Shown: positions 7,755 through 16,701, counted from the stretch's first letter. The stretch: DNA of 64,000 nt from Cellulomonas sp. SG140 (GCF_025770785.1 NZ_JANZLA010000006.1:212109-276108); one strand, 5' to 3'. Numbers and translations: made by a program. The notes: generated by a model from the letters alone, not told the origin.

Positions 7755-10700
7755 TCAGCCCGCCGGGACGAACACCAGGTCGACCCCGTACCAGGCGTTC
7801 GACGACGAGCCGGGGAACCCGGAGCCGTAGACGTAGGCACCGGCGCCCGCCGGTGTGGACAGCACACCGGAGGTGACGGGGCTCGCGAGCATGTTGGGCG
7901 TGACGGCGTACCCACCCGTCGAGGACAGGTACGACGCGACGTACGTCTGACCCGCGGTCAGCGTGACGGGTGCCGGGAGCGGAACCGTCTGCCAGCCGGA
8001 GGCCGACTCCGACGTGGACGGCGCCTGCGCCATCAGGGTCTGGCTCGGACCCCACAGCATCACGGTGTGCGTGCCGGTGTTCGCCGCTCCCTTGTAGAAG
8101 CGGATCGCGGTCACGGAACCGGCCACGCTCGCCGTGAAGGTGGTGCCGACCTGGACGGTGGCCGGGTCGTTCCACGACGGGTAGGTCGGGACGGTGCTGT
8201 CCGGCCAGATGGTCACGGCCGTCGGCGCGGGCGCCGCGGTGGTGAACGTCCACGACCCGCCGGTCAGGGCCGTCCCGCCGAGGCTGACCGCCGCCGAGTA
8301 CGACGTGCCGGCGGCCAGCGCCGCCGACGGCGTGAACGTCACCGTCAGCGAGGTGCTGTCGTAGGACACCGCACCGGCGACCGCACCGGACGGACCGGTC
8401 AGGGCCAGCGTGGGCGTACCCGACGCCGGCGCCTTGGACAGGGTCGCCGAGATCGTGGCGCCCGTGGAGACGCCGGTCGCACCGGCCGGTGGCGCCGTGG
8501 ACGTCACCGTCGGCGGGCTCGGCGGCGCGAGCGTGAACAGCACGTCGACGAAGTAGTTCGACTGCTGCCAGGTGTTCGTCGGGAAGCCGCCGCCGTACAG
8601 GTAGCGCCCGTTGCCCGATGCCGGTGCCGTCAACGGCCCGCTGACGACGTCCGCGGTGAAGAAGTTCGACGTCACCGCGTAGTGACCCTGGGGTGCGAGG
8701 TACGAGACGACGTAGGTGGTGCCGACCGTGACCTCGTACGGCGTGCTGAAGGTCGCCGTCTGCCAGCCGCTGCTCGTCTCACCGGTGAACGTCACCGTGC
8801 GCAGCGCCGTCCCGGTCGAGCTCCACAGCGTGCCGGTGTGGGTACCGCCGTTGCCGGTCCCCTTGTAGAACCGGACGCCGGTGATCAGCCCGCTCTGCGT
8901 GGGCGTGAACGCGACACCGAGCTCCACGGAGGACGCGTCGTTGGCGGCCGCCGTCTGCGGTGCGACCGAACCGAACAGCGTGCACGGGCAGCCGCCTGCG
9001 CTGGCGGTGGTGAACGACCACGTCACCGGTGCCGACGTCACGCCACCGGTGGAGGTGAGCGAGCTCGTCGTCGCCGTGTACGTCACGCCGGCGGCCAGGG
9101 CGGCGGCCGGGGTGAACGTGAGGGTGAGCCCGTCGGCGGACACGGCGCTGGTGCCGGTGACCGGGGTGGACCCGGTCGCGAGCGACAGCGTCGCGCCCGA
9201 GGCCAGCGGGGCGCTCATGGTGACGGAGACGGTCGTCCCCGTCGACACGCCGACGTCGCCGTCGGCGGGTGTCTGCGAGACGACGGTGAGCGGTTGGGCC
9301 GCCGGGGTGAACACCACGTCGACCAGGTAGCTGGTGGACGTGGTGGAGCCGGGGTACGCGTCGGCGTACGAGTACATGCCGCTGTCGCTCGCCGTCCGGA
9401 GCGGCGCACGCTGCACGCCCGTGCCGGAGAACGCGCCGGCGGTGGCGGAGTAGCGCCCGACCGTCGTGCGGTACGAGACGACGTACTCGGTGTCATGGGT
9501 GATGTGGACCGGCGTGGAGAACGTCGCCGTCTGCCAGCCCTCGGTGCTCTCGTTGGTGAACGTCACCTGGGCCAGCGGGGTGCTGGACCCGACCGCCCAC
9601 AGGGCGCCGACGTGCGTGCCGCCGTTGTTCGGCCCCTTGTAGAACCGCACGCCGTTGACCACGCCGTCGGAGCTGCTCGCGAACCGGGTGCCGAGCGTCA
9701 CCGCCGAGTAGTCCGGCACCTCGAGCGTGGCCGGGGTCGCCGAGTCGTTGTAGAGCGAGACGGGTGAGCCGCCGGCCACCTGGTCGGGCGCCGCGGTGGT
9801 GAAGCTCCACGACGCCCCGCCGCTGACGCCGCCGGTGTTCGACGTGGCCGCCGCCGTCACGGTGTACTTCGTCGACGCGGCCAGCGCGGCGCCGGGCGTG
9901 AACGTCGCGACGCGGGAGGTCGAGTCGTAGGTCGTCGTGCCGGCCACCGACGTCCCGCTGGAGGACACCATGGTGAGCGCGACGGAGCTGGCCGTGACGT
10001 CCTTGGAGAACGTCACCTGGATCGGCGTCCCGGACGGCACGCTGGTCGACCCGGGCAGCGGCGACTGACCGCTGATGGTCAGCGGGGTGGTGTTCACGTC
10101 CGAGAACAGGACGTCCACGTAGTACTGCGACGCCCCGTACGTCTGCGTCGGGAAGGCTCCCGCAGCCGCGTAGACGCCGCCGTAGGTGCCGAACCCGCCC
10201 GGCGCCGCCAACGGTGCCTGCGTCCGACCCGCGTACCAGAACGCCCCGCTCTGCACGGCGTACCCACCGGCGGGAGCGGTGTAGGAGACCACGTACGTGG
10301 TCCCGGCCTGCACGGGGACCGCCTGGGAGAAGGTCGCCTGCTGCCAGCCGCTGGCCGACTCGCCGGAGAACGTCACCGACGCGAGCCGCTGCCCCGAGCT
10401 GGTCCACAGCGAGCCGACGTGCGTCCCGGTGTTCGCGGTGGACTTGTAGAACCGCACGCCGGTGACGTACCCGGCGGTCGTCGTGGAGAACTTCAGACCG
10501 AGCTCGACGGCCGACGTGTCGGACGCCGCCGGCACTGCCGGGACCGTGGACCCGTACAGCGTGCAGGGGCAGGAGACACCGACGGACACCGAGGCTGTCG
10601 CTCCGGTGTTGGCGCTGTCGTCGGTCGCGCGCGCCAGGATCGGGGTGCTGCCCAGCCCCGCCTGCTGGTAGGTGTACGACCAGCTGGTCGTCCCCGTCGC

Positions 10701-12461
10701 CGGATGCCACGTCGTCCCACCGTCGGTGGACACCTCGACGCCGGCGACGACCCCGCCGCCGCTGTCCGACGCCGTGCCGGTGACCGTGACGTTGGTGCCG
10801 TTGGGCACGGCCGCACCGGCGATCGGCGACGTGATGACGGTGGTCGGGCCGACCGTGTCGGTCGAGGCCGTGGCCGCGACCAGGCTGGTGTCGAGGGTCA
10901 GCGGCTGGGCGCCCATGTCGGCCAGCAGGTTGACCATCGCCTGCCGCATCCGCGGGTCGGCCGCCGCGCCGTCCCCGTCGTGCGTCTGGTCCAGGCCCCA
11001 CGACCACTGGATCGAGCCCGCCGAGAACACCAGCGCACCGCTGGCGGCCCGGTACAGCGAGAGGTGGTTGGTCGTCGTGCCCGGCTGCACCACCGTCCCG
11101 AAGTCCTGCAGGTACTGCGGCACCGCGCCGACCGTCGTGGACAGGAAGATCTGCCCTGCCGGCCGGAAGCCGTTGTCCGGGCTCTCGTCGGACTCGTACC
11201 CGACGGTGTGCGCGGCCAGGGTCGCCGTGGTGCCCGGGGACAGCGACGCCAACGACGTGTTGCGCCACAGCCGCAGCTTGCCCTCGGTCGAGGAGACCTG
11301 GACCGCCAGGTCCGTGTTGTTGGACATGTACAGCGTGCCGGTCAGACCGTTCTCCGGCAGCCCGCCACCTTCGGAGGGTGGAGCGAACCGCGGGTCGCGC
11401 CAGGTGCCCGTCCACTGCGGCGAGGGGTCGATCTTCGCGTCCGACCAGGTCTCCTTGTAGGACACCAGCGTCCGGTAGCTGGTCGACGTCCCGTCGATCG
11501 ACGGCTCGTAACGGGTGCGCCAGTACACCTCGTTGCCGCTGAGGAACACGAGGTTGACCCCGGCGTCCCGGGCCGCCTCGACGTTGGCCCGCTGCGCCCC
11601 CGACCAGTACTCGTCGTGCCCGACCGACAGGAACGTCTTGTGGTTCTTCAGCAGCGCGCCGTAGCGGTCGGTGTCGACGCCGGACACGTAGCTGACGTCG
11701 TACCCGTTCTGCTCGAGGAAGCGGACGGTGGCGTACTCGGAGCTGAAGTAGAAGTCGCGGCCGCTGTTCAGGCCGCGGGTCGAGACGGGGCGGTTGTAGC
11801 TGATCTTGTAGGCGCGACCCGGTCCGCCGCCCTGGTAGAAGTCCGACCCGCCGTACGTGTTGTACGCCTGCCAGGTGGGGTCGGACGTCTGCATGACGAT
11901 GCTCGAGTGGCTCGAGTCGTCACGGACGATGAACGTGATCTGGCTGGAGTCGTTGAGCTTCGGGTCGGTCAGCTTGGCGACGTAGACGCCGGACACGGCG
12001 GTGGTGGGCACCGTCCACGTGGCCGAGATCGCCCAGTTGCCGCAGTCGTAGTTCTCCGTCGTGGCGTCGCTGATGCACTGCGGCTGCTTCTGCGGCAGCG
12101 TGGCCGACGGCGTCACCGAGGCGATCTTGCGGGCGCCGAGCCCGCCGTACCAGCCGGTCCGGTAGATGTCGATCGTGTAGGCCGACGCGGCGGTGTCGAT
12201 CTTGAAGCCGATCGTCCCGCCGACGTTGACCGAGATGTCGGTGGCGAAGCCCTGGATGCTCGCGTCACCAGCCCCCGAGATGTCCCACACCGAGGGGTCC
12301 GTCCCCGGCTTGGAGTTCTCGCAGACGATCGGGTTGCTGCCGGCGCCGCACGGGTCGGCGGCGCTGGCCGGCACCGCGAGCGCCACGAGCCCCAGGGCTC
12401 CCGCGACGGCGGCGACGGTCCATGCGGCGACTGCCCGGCGGACGGTGGTACGACGACCCAT
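7755..12461 (-). CDS. Giant secreted N,N-dimethylformamidase-beta-like protein with DUF4082 and Ig-like modules
   Basis: This 1568-residue protein has a clear signal peptide (about residues 1-34, cut after VPASA). Residues ~50-530 resemble the N,N-dimethylformamidase large-subunit C-terminal family, seen in DIYRTGWYGGLGARKI, SVGHDEYWSGAQR and FLSGNEVYWRTRYEP. An Ig-like module follows at ~540-640. Then four DUF4082-type beta-sandwich modules (~645-790, 905-1040, 1150-1290, 1405-1567), recognisable by VTGVRFYK and GxHxGxLW motifs, alternate with three Big_5-type Ig domains ending in SWSFTT. The ATG at 12461 has GGAG 6-7 bases upstream. Its place inside a polysaccharide locus suggests a cell-surface or secreted glycan-active role, but the catalytic activity is unknown. 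Confidence 0.88.
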   Translation of the reverse strand: MGRRTTVRRAVAAWTVAAVAGALGLVALAVPASAADPCGAGSNPIVCENSKPGTDPSVWDISGAGDASIQGFATDISVNVGGTIGFKIDTAASAYTIDIYRTGWYGGLGARKIASVTPSATLPQKQPQCISDATTENYDCGNWAISATWTVPTTAVSGVYVAKLTDPKLNDSSQITFIVRDDSSHSSIVMQTSDPTWQAYNTYGGSDFYQGGGPGRAYKISYNRPVSTRGLNSGRDFYFSSEYATVRFLEQNGYDVSYVSGVDTDRYGALLKNHKTFLSVGHDEYWSGAQRANVEAARDAGVNLVFLSGNEVYWRTRYEPSIDGTSTSYRTLVSYKETWSDAKIDPSPQWTGTWRDPRFAPPSEGGGLPENGLTGTLYMSNNTDLAVQVSSTEGKLRLWRNTSLASLSPGTTATLAAHTVGYESDESPDNGFRPAGQIFLSTTVGAVPQYLQDFGTVVQPGTTTNHLSLYRAASGALVFSAGSIQWSWGLDQTHDGDGAAADPRMRQAMVNLLADMGAQPLTLDTSLVAATASTDTVGPTTVITSPIAGAAVPNGTNVTVTGTASDSGGGVVAGVEVSTDGGTTWHPATGTTSWSYTYQQAGLGSTPILARATDDSANTGATASVSVGVSCPCTLYGSTVPAVPAASDTSAVELGLKFSTTTAGYVTGVRFYKSTANTGTHVGSLWTSSGQRLASVTFSGESASGWQQATFSQAVPVQAGTTYVVSYTAPAGGYAVQSGAFWYAGRTQAPLAAPGGFGTYGGVYAAAGAFPTQTYGASQYYVDVLFSDVNTTPLTISGQSPLPGSTSVPSGTPIQVTFSKDVTASSVALTMVSSSGTSVAGTTTYDSTSRVATFTPGAALAASTKYTVTAAATSNTGGVSGGASWSFTTAAPDQVAGGSPVSLYNDSATPATLEVPDYSAVTLGTRFASSSDGVVNGVRFYKGPNNGGTHVGALWAVGSSTPLAQVTFTNESTEGWQTATFSTPVHITHDTEYVVSYRTTVGRYSATAGAFSGTGVQRAPLRTASDSGMYSYADAYPGSTTSTSYLVDVVFTPAAQPLTVVSQTPADGDVGVSTGTTVSVTMSAPLASGATLSLATGSTPVTGTSAVSADGLTLTFTPAAALAAGVTYTATTSSLTSTGGVTSAPVTWSFTTASAGGCPCTLFGSVAPQTAAANDASSVELGVAFTPTQSGLITGVRFYKGTGNGGTHTGTLWSSTGTALRTVTFTGETSSGWQTATFSTPYEVTVGTTYVVSYLAPQGHYAVTSNFFTADVVSGPLTAPASGNGRYLYGGGFPTNTWQQSNYFVDVLFTLAPPSPPTVTSTAPPAGATGVSTGATISATLSKAPASGTPTLALTGPSGAVAGAVSYDSTSLTVTFTPSAALAAGTSYSAAVSLGGTALTGGSWTFTTAAPAPTAVTIWPDSTVPTYPSWNDPATVQVGTTFTASVAGSVTAIRFYKGAANTGTHTVMLWGPSQTLMAQAPSTSESASGWQTVPLPAPVTLTAGQTYVASYLSSTGGYAVTPNMLASPVTSGVLSTPAGAGAYVYGSGFPGSSSNAWYGVDLVFVPAG

Positions 12462-12552
12462 GACCTGCTCCGGTCCCGTTCTGCTGGCCGTCGCGGGCCG
12501 ACCGAGTCATCGGGGCGCGCGACGCACGACCGGCACGTCTACCGGTCCATAA

Positions 12553-12570
12553 CCGGACAATAGGGCCCTA
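12553..12570 (+). promoter_or_regulatory. CGGACAAT motif and 10-bp palindrome in divergent spacer
   Basis: The 234-bp spacer between the giant gene (minus) and the acetyltransferase (plus) holds CGGACAATAGGG beginning at 12554, overlapping the perfect palindrome TAGGGCCCTA (12561-12570). A second TCGGACAA occurs near 12592. A related CGGACAATTGGG occurs on the minus strand upstream of the sugar-phosphate transferase (15033-15047). A shared regulatory motif is possible but unproven. Confidence 0.3.
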
Positions 12571-12695
12571 ACCGGGCATCGCTGCTACCCGTCGGACAAG
12601 ATCACCCACCCCGCTCGGCTCGCCGACCCGCCGGCCCGGCAAGATGACGCGGGCGACGCCCCGACACGGCGGCGAGCGTCCGAGGAGGAGGCACC

Positions 12696-13343
12696 GTGAC
12701 CGACCAGAACCAGTCGCAGCAGCGCGAGGGCGACACCGCCCCCGGACCGACGATCGCGGCGACCGCCGACGTCGACCCGCGCGCCTCCGTCGGCACGGGC
12801 ACGCGCGTGTGGCACCTGGCACAGGTGCGGGAGGACGCGGTGGTCGGTGCCGACTGCATCGTCGGCCGGGGCGCCTACATCGGTCCCGGGGTCCGCGTCG
12901 GCGACCGGTGCAAGATCCAGAACCACGCGCTCGTCTACGAGCCTGCCGTGCTCGAGGACGGCGCCTTCGTCGGGCCGGCCGTGGTGCTGACGAACGACTA
13001 CTACCCGCGGGCGGTCAACCCGGACGGCACCCTGAAGTCCGCCGACGACTGGCTCGCGGTCGGGGTGACGGTGCGGACCGGGGCGTCCCTCGGCGCGCGC
13101 TCGGTGTGCATCGCGCCGGTCGTCGTGGGGCGCTGGGCGCTGGTGGCGGCCGGTTCGGTGGTGACGACGGACGTGCCCGACTTCGCGCTCGTCGCCGGGG
13201 TGCCGGCCCGGCGGATCCGCTGGGTGGGACGCGCCGGGCACCCGCTCGAGGACGCGGGCGACGGACGGTGGCGGTGCCCGGTGACGGGCGAGCTCTACGT
13301 GCAGGACGGCGAGACGCTGACGCCGGTCGACCGGTCCGCCTGA
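12696..13343 (+). CDS. Hexapeptide-repeat N-acetyltransferase, WbpD/WlbB-like
   Basis: This 215-residue left-handed beta-helix acetyltransferase has the WbpD/WlbB signature order: THVWHLAQV-like strand (TRVWHLAQVREDA), CKIQNHALVYEPAVLEDG, and VVLTNDYYPRAVNPDG, then AGVPARRIRWVG. Such enzymes N-acetylate a UDP-3-amino sugar uronic acid. The GTG start at 12696 follows a strong CGAGGAGGAGG site. It stands alone on the plus strand but fits functionally with the dehydrogenase and WbpE-like aminotransferase of the minus operon. About 25 N-terminal residues are disordered and extra. Confidence 0.87.
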   Translation: MTDQNQSQQREGDTAPGPTIAATADVDPRASVGTGTRVWHLAQVREDAVVGADCIVGRGAYIGPGVRVGDRCKIQNHALVYEPAVLEDGAFVGPAVVLTNDYYPRAVNPDGTLKSADDWLAVGVTVRTGASLGARSVCIAPVVVGRWALVAAGSVVTTDVPDFALVAGVPARRIRWVGRAGHPLEDAGDGRWRCPVTGELYVQDGETLTPVDRSA

Positions 13344-13358
13344 GCCCCGGACCGGCGC

Positions 13359-13384
13359 GGCGACCGTGAGGGGCTACGGTCGCC
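13359..13384. terminator. Convergent hairpin between acetyltransferase and sugar transferase
   Basis: GGCGACCGT pairs with ACGGTCGCC across an 8-base loop, a 9-bp perfect stem placed between two convergent stop codons (13343 and 13442). It could serve both strands. Confidence 0.5.
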
Positions 13385-13441
13385 CGCCCGGGCGGCGGAC
13401 CGGCCGACGGCAGCTGGTGCCGGACGACCGCACGGAGGCCC

Positions 13442-14971
13442 TCAGTACGCGCCCGCCGAGCCCAGCACGGCGCGACCCGTCTTCCACAGGATGAGCAGGT
13501 CCATCGCGACGGACCAGTTGTCGACGTACCGCAGGTCCAGGCGGACTGACTCGTCCCACGACAGGTCAGACCGGCCGCTGACCTGCCAGAGGCCGGTCAG
13601 GCCGGGCCGTACGTGCAGGCGGCGGAAGACGGCGTCCTGGTAGGCGTTGACCTCCTCCGGCAGCGGCGGCCGCGGGCCGACCAAGGACATGTCGCCGCGC
13701 GCGACGTTCCACAGCTGCGGCAGCTCGTCGATCGAGAACCGACGCAGCACCCGGCCCACCGGCGTCACGCGGGGGTCGTCGTGCATCTTGAACATCAGAC
13801 CGTCGCGGTCGCTGCGGTCCAGCAGCGCCGCCTTCCGCTCCTCGGCGTCCACGTACATGCTGCGCAGCTTGACCATGGTGAACGGCCGGCCGTCGATACC
13901 CACCCGCTCCTGACGGAAGAACAGCGGACCGGGGCTGGACAGGCGAACACCGAGCGCCGCGAAGGCGATCAGGGGGGCGGCCGCGATCAGCAGCCCCGTG
14001 CCGAGCAGCCGGTCGAGCAGGCTCTTGACCAGCAGCCGCCGCCGCGGGGCGACCGTCTGGACCTCCAGGAGCGAGAGTCCGGCGGTCGGACGCACGCTGA
14101 CCCGCGGACCGAGCACCTCGACCAGGCCCGGCGCCACGACGAGGTCGGCGCCGGTGCGGCCGAGCGCCCAGGACAGGCGACGCAGCGCGTCCCCGGTCAG
14201 CACCGCGCCGGCGACGACGACCGTCTCGATCCGGTGGTCGTAGGCCACCTGCGGCACGTCCGCGAGGGCGCCGAGCACGCGGACGCCGTCCTGCGGCGGC
14301 TCGTCGGTCACCGACGGCAGGCAGATGCCGACGACGCGGTACCCGTGGTGGGTGGATGCGCGCAGGTCGGTGATCGCCTGGTGCACCGAAGCCGCGTCGC
14401 CGACGACCAGGGTGCGCGCCATCGCCAGGCCGTCGCGCCGGTTGCCGTGCAGCCAACGCCGCAGGACGTAGCGCCCGACCGACACCGACGTCGTCAGCAG
14501 GGCCGCGAGCACCAGGACGAGGAGGCGGGGGAACGCCACACCGACGAAGGCGCCGGCGAGCGCGGGGACCACCACCGCGGCGAGGCCCGCCCACAGGATC
14601 GCCTGGAACTCCCGGGGTCCGTCGCCGACGGCCGTGCGGTCGTACCCGTGGCCGAGCGCGACCGTGCCGAGGAACGCCACGACGGCCGCACCGACCGCCG
14701 GCAGCGCAGGGACCTCGAGCTGGGCCAGCACCACCGCCCACGTCGCGCACGCCAGCGTCAGACCGAGGTCGAGCAGCACGGCGCGGCGCGTGTACCGCGC
14801 CGACGCGGGTCGCCAGGACTCGGCCTCGGCACCCTCCAGAGCCACCTGCTCGCCCGCCAGGAACGGCTGGGTCGAGGCCCACGACCGGCGCGGTCCGGCC
14901 GCGGCGCGTCGGCGCTCCGTGAGCGCGGCCAGCTCGGCCGTCGTCACGGTGAAGTCCCGCAGATCCGTCAT
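13442..14971 (-). CDS. Polyprenyl-phosphate sugar-1-phosphate transferase (WbaP/ExoY-like)
   Basis: This 509-residue membrane enzyme starts polysaccharide assembly by moving sugar-1-phosphate from a nucleotide sugar to undecaprenyl phosphate. Four N-terminal membrane segments (~75-175) precede a CoA-binding-like domain (MARTLVVGDAASV) and the C-terminal bacterial sugar transferase domain with a membrane-associated helix. Catalytic-domain motifs are FFRQERVGIDGRPF, MVKLRSM, IDELPQLWNV, MSLVGPRPPLP and RPGLTGLWQVSGRS. The ATG at 14971 follows a G-rich ribosome site. Sugar specificity is not evident. It is the logical priming enzyme for the locus to its left. Confidence 0.92.
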   Translation of the reverse strand: MTDLRDFTVTTAELAALTERRRAAAGPRRSWASTQPFLAGEQVALEGAEAESWRPASARYTRRAVLLDLGLTLACATWAVVLAQLEVPALPAVGAAVVAFLGTVALGHGYDRTAVGDGPREFQAILWAGLAAVVVPALAGAFVGVAFPRLLVLVLAALLTTSVSVGRYVLRRWLHGNRRDGLAMARTLVVGDAASVHQAITDLRASTHHGYRVVGICLPSVTDEPPQDGVRVLGALADVPQVAYDHRIETVVVAGAVLTGDALRRLSWALGRTGADLVVAPGLVEVLGPRVSVRPTAGLSLLEVQTVAPRRRLLVKSLLDRLLGTGLLIAAAPLIAFAALGVRLSSPGPLFFRQERVGIDGRPFTMVKLRSMYVDAEERKAALLDRSDRDGLMFKMHDDPRVTPVGRVLRRFSIDELPQLWNVARGDMSLVGPRPPLPEEVNAYQDAVFRRLHVRPGLTGLWQVSGRSDLSWDESVRLDLRYVDNWSVAMDLLILWKTGRAVLGSAGAY

Positions 14972-15059
14972 GCCCCGCCCCCCGATCAGGTGTGTCGGGG
15001 TTGAGGCTATTGCGGATGTTCTGTGGGGATAAGACCCAATTGTCCGATTCGGGAGGCTT

Positions 15060-15080
15060 TCACCCGCTTCCGACGGGTGA
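15060..15080 (-). promoter_or_regulatory. TCACCCG/CGGGTGA inverted repeat before sugar transferase
   Basis: TCACCCG (15060-15066) and CGGGTGA (15074-15080) form a perfect 7-bp inverted repeat with a 7-base spacer, ~90 bases upstream of the sugar transferase. It resembles the repeat at 7656-7679. Because it abuts the pth stop codon (15082-15084) it may instead be a short pth terminator. Confidence 0.35.
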
Positions 15081-15081
15081 T

Positions 15082-15708
15082 CTAGCCCGGGTCCTTGGTA
15101 TGGAACCGCTGCTGCGCGACGTGCAGGCCCTCGAGGACGACGGCCTCGACGACGTCCGCCGCGCGGTCCACCAGCCAGGGGACGTCGGCGCGCTCGGCCG
15201 ACCCGAAGTCGTGCAGCACGTAGTCCGCGGCGTCCATCCGGCCGGGCGGCCGGCCGATGCCGACCCGGACGCGCACGTAGTCCCGCGTCCCCAGGGCCCG
15301 GCTGGTGTCGCGCAGACCGTTGTGGCCGCCCTCTCCCCCGCCCTGCTTGACGCGGACGTCGGCGAACGGGATGTCCAGCTCGTCGTGCACCAGCACCGTC
15401 CGCTCCGCCGGGACGCCGTAGTAGCGCGCGAGGGCCGCGACGGGACCGCCGGACTCGTTCATGTACGTCGTCGGGCGGGCGAGCACCACGCGGGGACCGG
15501 GTGCTCCTCCGGGCAGCGTGCCCAGCCGCGCCTCGGCGACGGTCGCCTGCGGCCGACGGCCGGCGAGGCCACCGGGACGGCCCAGGGTGCTGCCGGTGCG
15601 ACGGGCCAGCTCCTCGACCACCATCGCGCCGAGGTTGTGCCGGTTGCCCGCGTACTGGGGCCCGGGGTTGCCGAGCCCGACGACGAGCCACGGTGAGTCG
15701 GTCACCAC
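15082..15708 (-). CDS. pth: Peptidyl-tRNA hydrolase
   Basis: This 208-residue enzyme releases peptides from peptidyl-tRNA in the cytoplasm. Family motifs are WLVVGLGNPGPQYAGNRHN (with the catalytic His in the NRHN turn), ARPTTYMNESGG, VHDELDIPF and GGGEGGHNGLRD. GTG 15708 sits five bases after AGGAGG; the next codon is also GTG. A short Gly/Pro-rich insertion is seen near residues 45-70. It lies directly downstream of rplY, separated by a strong hairpin, an order common in Actinomycetota. Confidence 0.96.
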   Translation of the reverse strand: MVTDSPWLVVGLGNPGPQYAGNRHNLGAMVVEELARRTGSTLGRPGGLAGRRPQATVAEARLGTLPGGAPGPRVVLARPTTYMNESGGPVAALARYYGVPAERTVLVHDELDIPFADVRVKQGGGEGGHNGLRDTSRALGTRDYVRVRVGIGRPPGRMDAADYVLHDFGSAERADVPWLVDRAADVVEAVVLEGLHVAQQRFHTKDPG

Positions 15709-15742
15709 GTCAGCCTCCTGCGTGCAGCGGTCGTCGGCCGGG

Positions 15743-15786
15743 ACGTGAACGCGCCCGGCACCGTGTCGGTGCCGGGCGCGTCACGT
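15743..15786 (-). terminator. rplY terminator hairpin
   Basis: A 14-bp perfect stem (15750-15763 with 15767-15780, loop TGT) extends to about 20 bp with one bulged A (ACGTG with CACGT). It begins 13 bases after the rplY stop codon. It would reduce read-through from rplY into pth. Confidence 0.7.
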
Positions 15787-15798
15787 GGAACCGGTCGG

Positions 15799-16422
15799 TC
15801 AGGCCTCGGCGGCGGCGGCCGAGTGGGCCGACTGCTCGGCGGCGAGCTCGGCGGCGGCCTCCTCGGCAGCCAGGTCCTCGGCGGAGGCGTGCGGCACGGA
15901 CACCGTCACGACGATGTGCTCGGCGTCGGTGAGCAGCGTGGTGCCGGCCGGCAGGGTCACGTCGCCGGCGTGCACGATCGCGCCGTCCTCGAGACCCTCG
16001 ATGGAGACCTCGACGGCCTCCGGCAGGTGCGTCGCCTCGGCCTCGAGGGACAGCGACTGGGTCTCGACCACGTGGATGGTGCCGGAGGCCGACTCACCGA
16101 CGACGTGCACCGGCACGTCGACGGTGACCTTCTCGCCGCGGCGGACGATCAGCAGGTCGACGTGCTCGATCACCTGGTGCACCGGCTCGACCTGGACGTC
16201 CTTGGCCAGAGCCAGCGTCGTCTTGCCGTCGAGCTCGATCGCCAGCAGCGCGTTGGAGTGCTTGACCGCCAGCATCAGCTCGTGGCCGGGCAGGGCGACG
16301 TGCACGGGCGCGGTGCCGTGGCCGTACAGGACGGCGGGGATCTGGTGGGCGCGGCGCAGGCGACGGGCAGCGCCCTTGCCGAACTCCGTGCGGGCGGTGG
16401 CGACGAGCTTGGTCTCGGCCAT
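15799..16422 (-). CDS. rplY: 50S ribosomal protein L25/general stress protein Ctc
   Basis: This 207-residue two-domain L25 (Ctc/TL5 type) binds 5S rRNA. The N-terminal L25 domain (~1-95, MAETKLVATARTEFGKGAAR, QIPAVLYGHG) is followed by the TL5 beta domain (~96-185, VDVPVHVVGESASG, LPEAVEVSIEGLEDG) and an Ala/Glu-rich tail. The ATG at 16422 follows GAGGAG. The 279-bp gap between it and prs (16423-16701) shows no gene and probably carries the promoter. Confidence 0.96.
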   Translation of the reverse strand: MAETKLVATARTEFGKGAARRLRRAHQIPAVLYGHGTAPVHVALPGHELMLAVKHSNALLAIELDGKTTLALAKDVQVEPVHQVIEHVDLLIVRRGEKVTVDVPVHVVGESASGTIHVVETQSLSLEAEATHLPEAVEVSIEGLEDGAIVHAGDVTLPAGTTLLTDAEHIVVTVSVPHASAEDLAAEEAAAELAAEQSAHSAAAAEA

Positions 16423-16701
16423 GGTGTCTCCTCGTGGTCGGTGTCGCGGCCACGAGGCGCACGACGGAAGTCGGAAGCGATGTAGAGCGATCAGGTCGGT
16501 GGGCCTCGACGCGGGGCGCTGGACGGGCAGGCGGAGGCATCCGCACCCAGTCGATCACGGAGCCGGGACGCCCGTTCGAGGCCCACATCGCTGCGGGTCC
16601 CACGGCCGACCGTCCGACATCCCTCGCCGAGGCAACCCGAGGATCCTACCGGTCGGCGGGAGTGGCTCCCAACCCCGGCCGGCCGGTGCGTGGTGCGAAG
16701 G

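Noticed and set aside
7755..10550. Repeated DNA in the giant gene as a CRISPR or tandem array
   Set aside because: The repeats are diverged protein modules (DUF4082, Ig-like) without constant DNA repeats and spacers.
6918..12563. Long open frames on the plus strand opposite the giant gene
   Set aside because: They are antisense frames produced by high GC, rich in Arg, Gly and His with no domains, no ribosome site, and the minus strand encodes clear protein motifs.
16423..16701. Extra gene or small RNA between rplY and prs
   Set aside because: Only short frames without ribosome sites or conserved motifs were seen.
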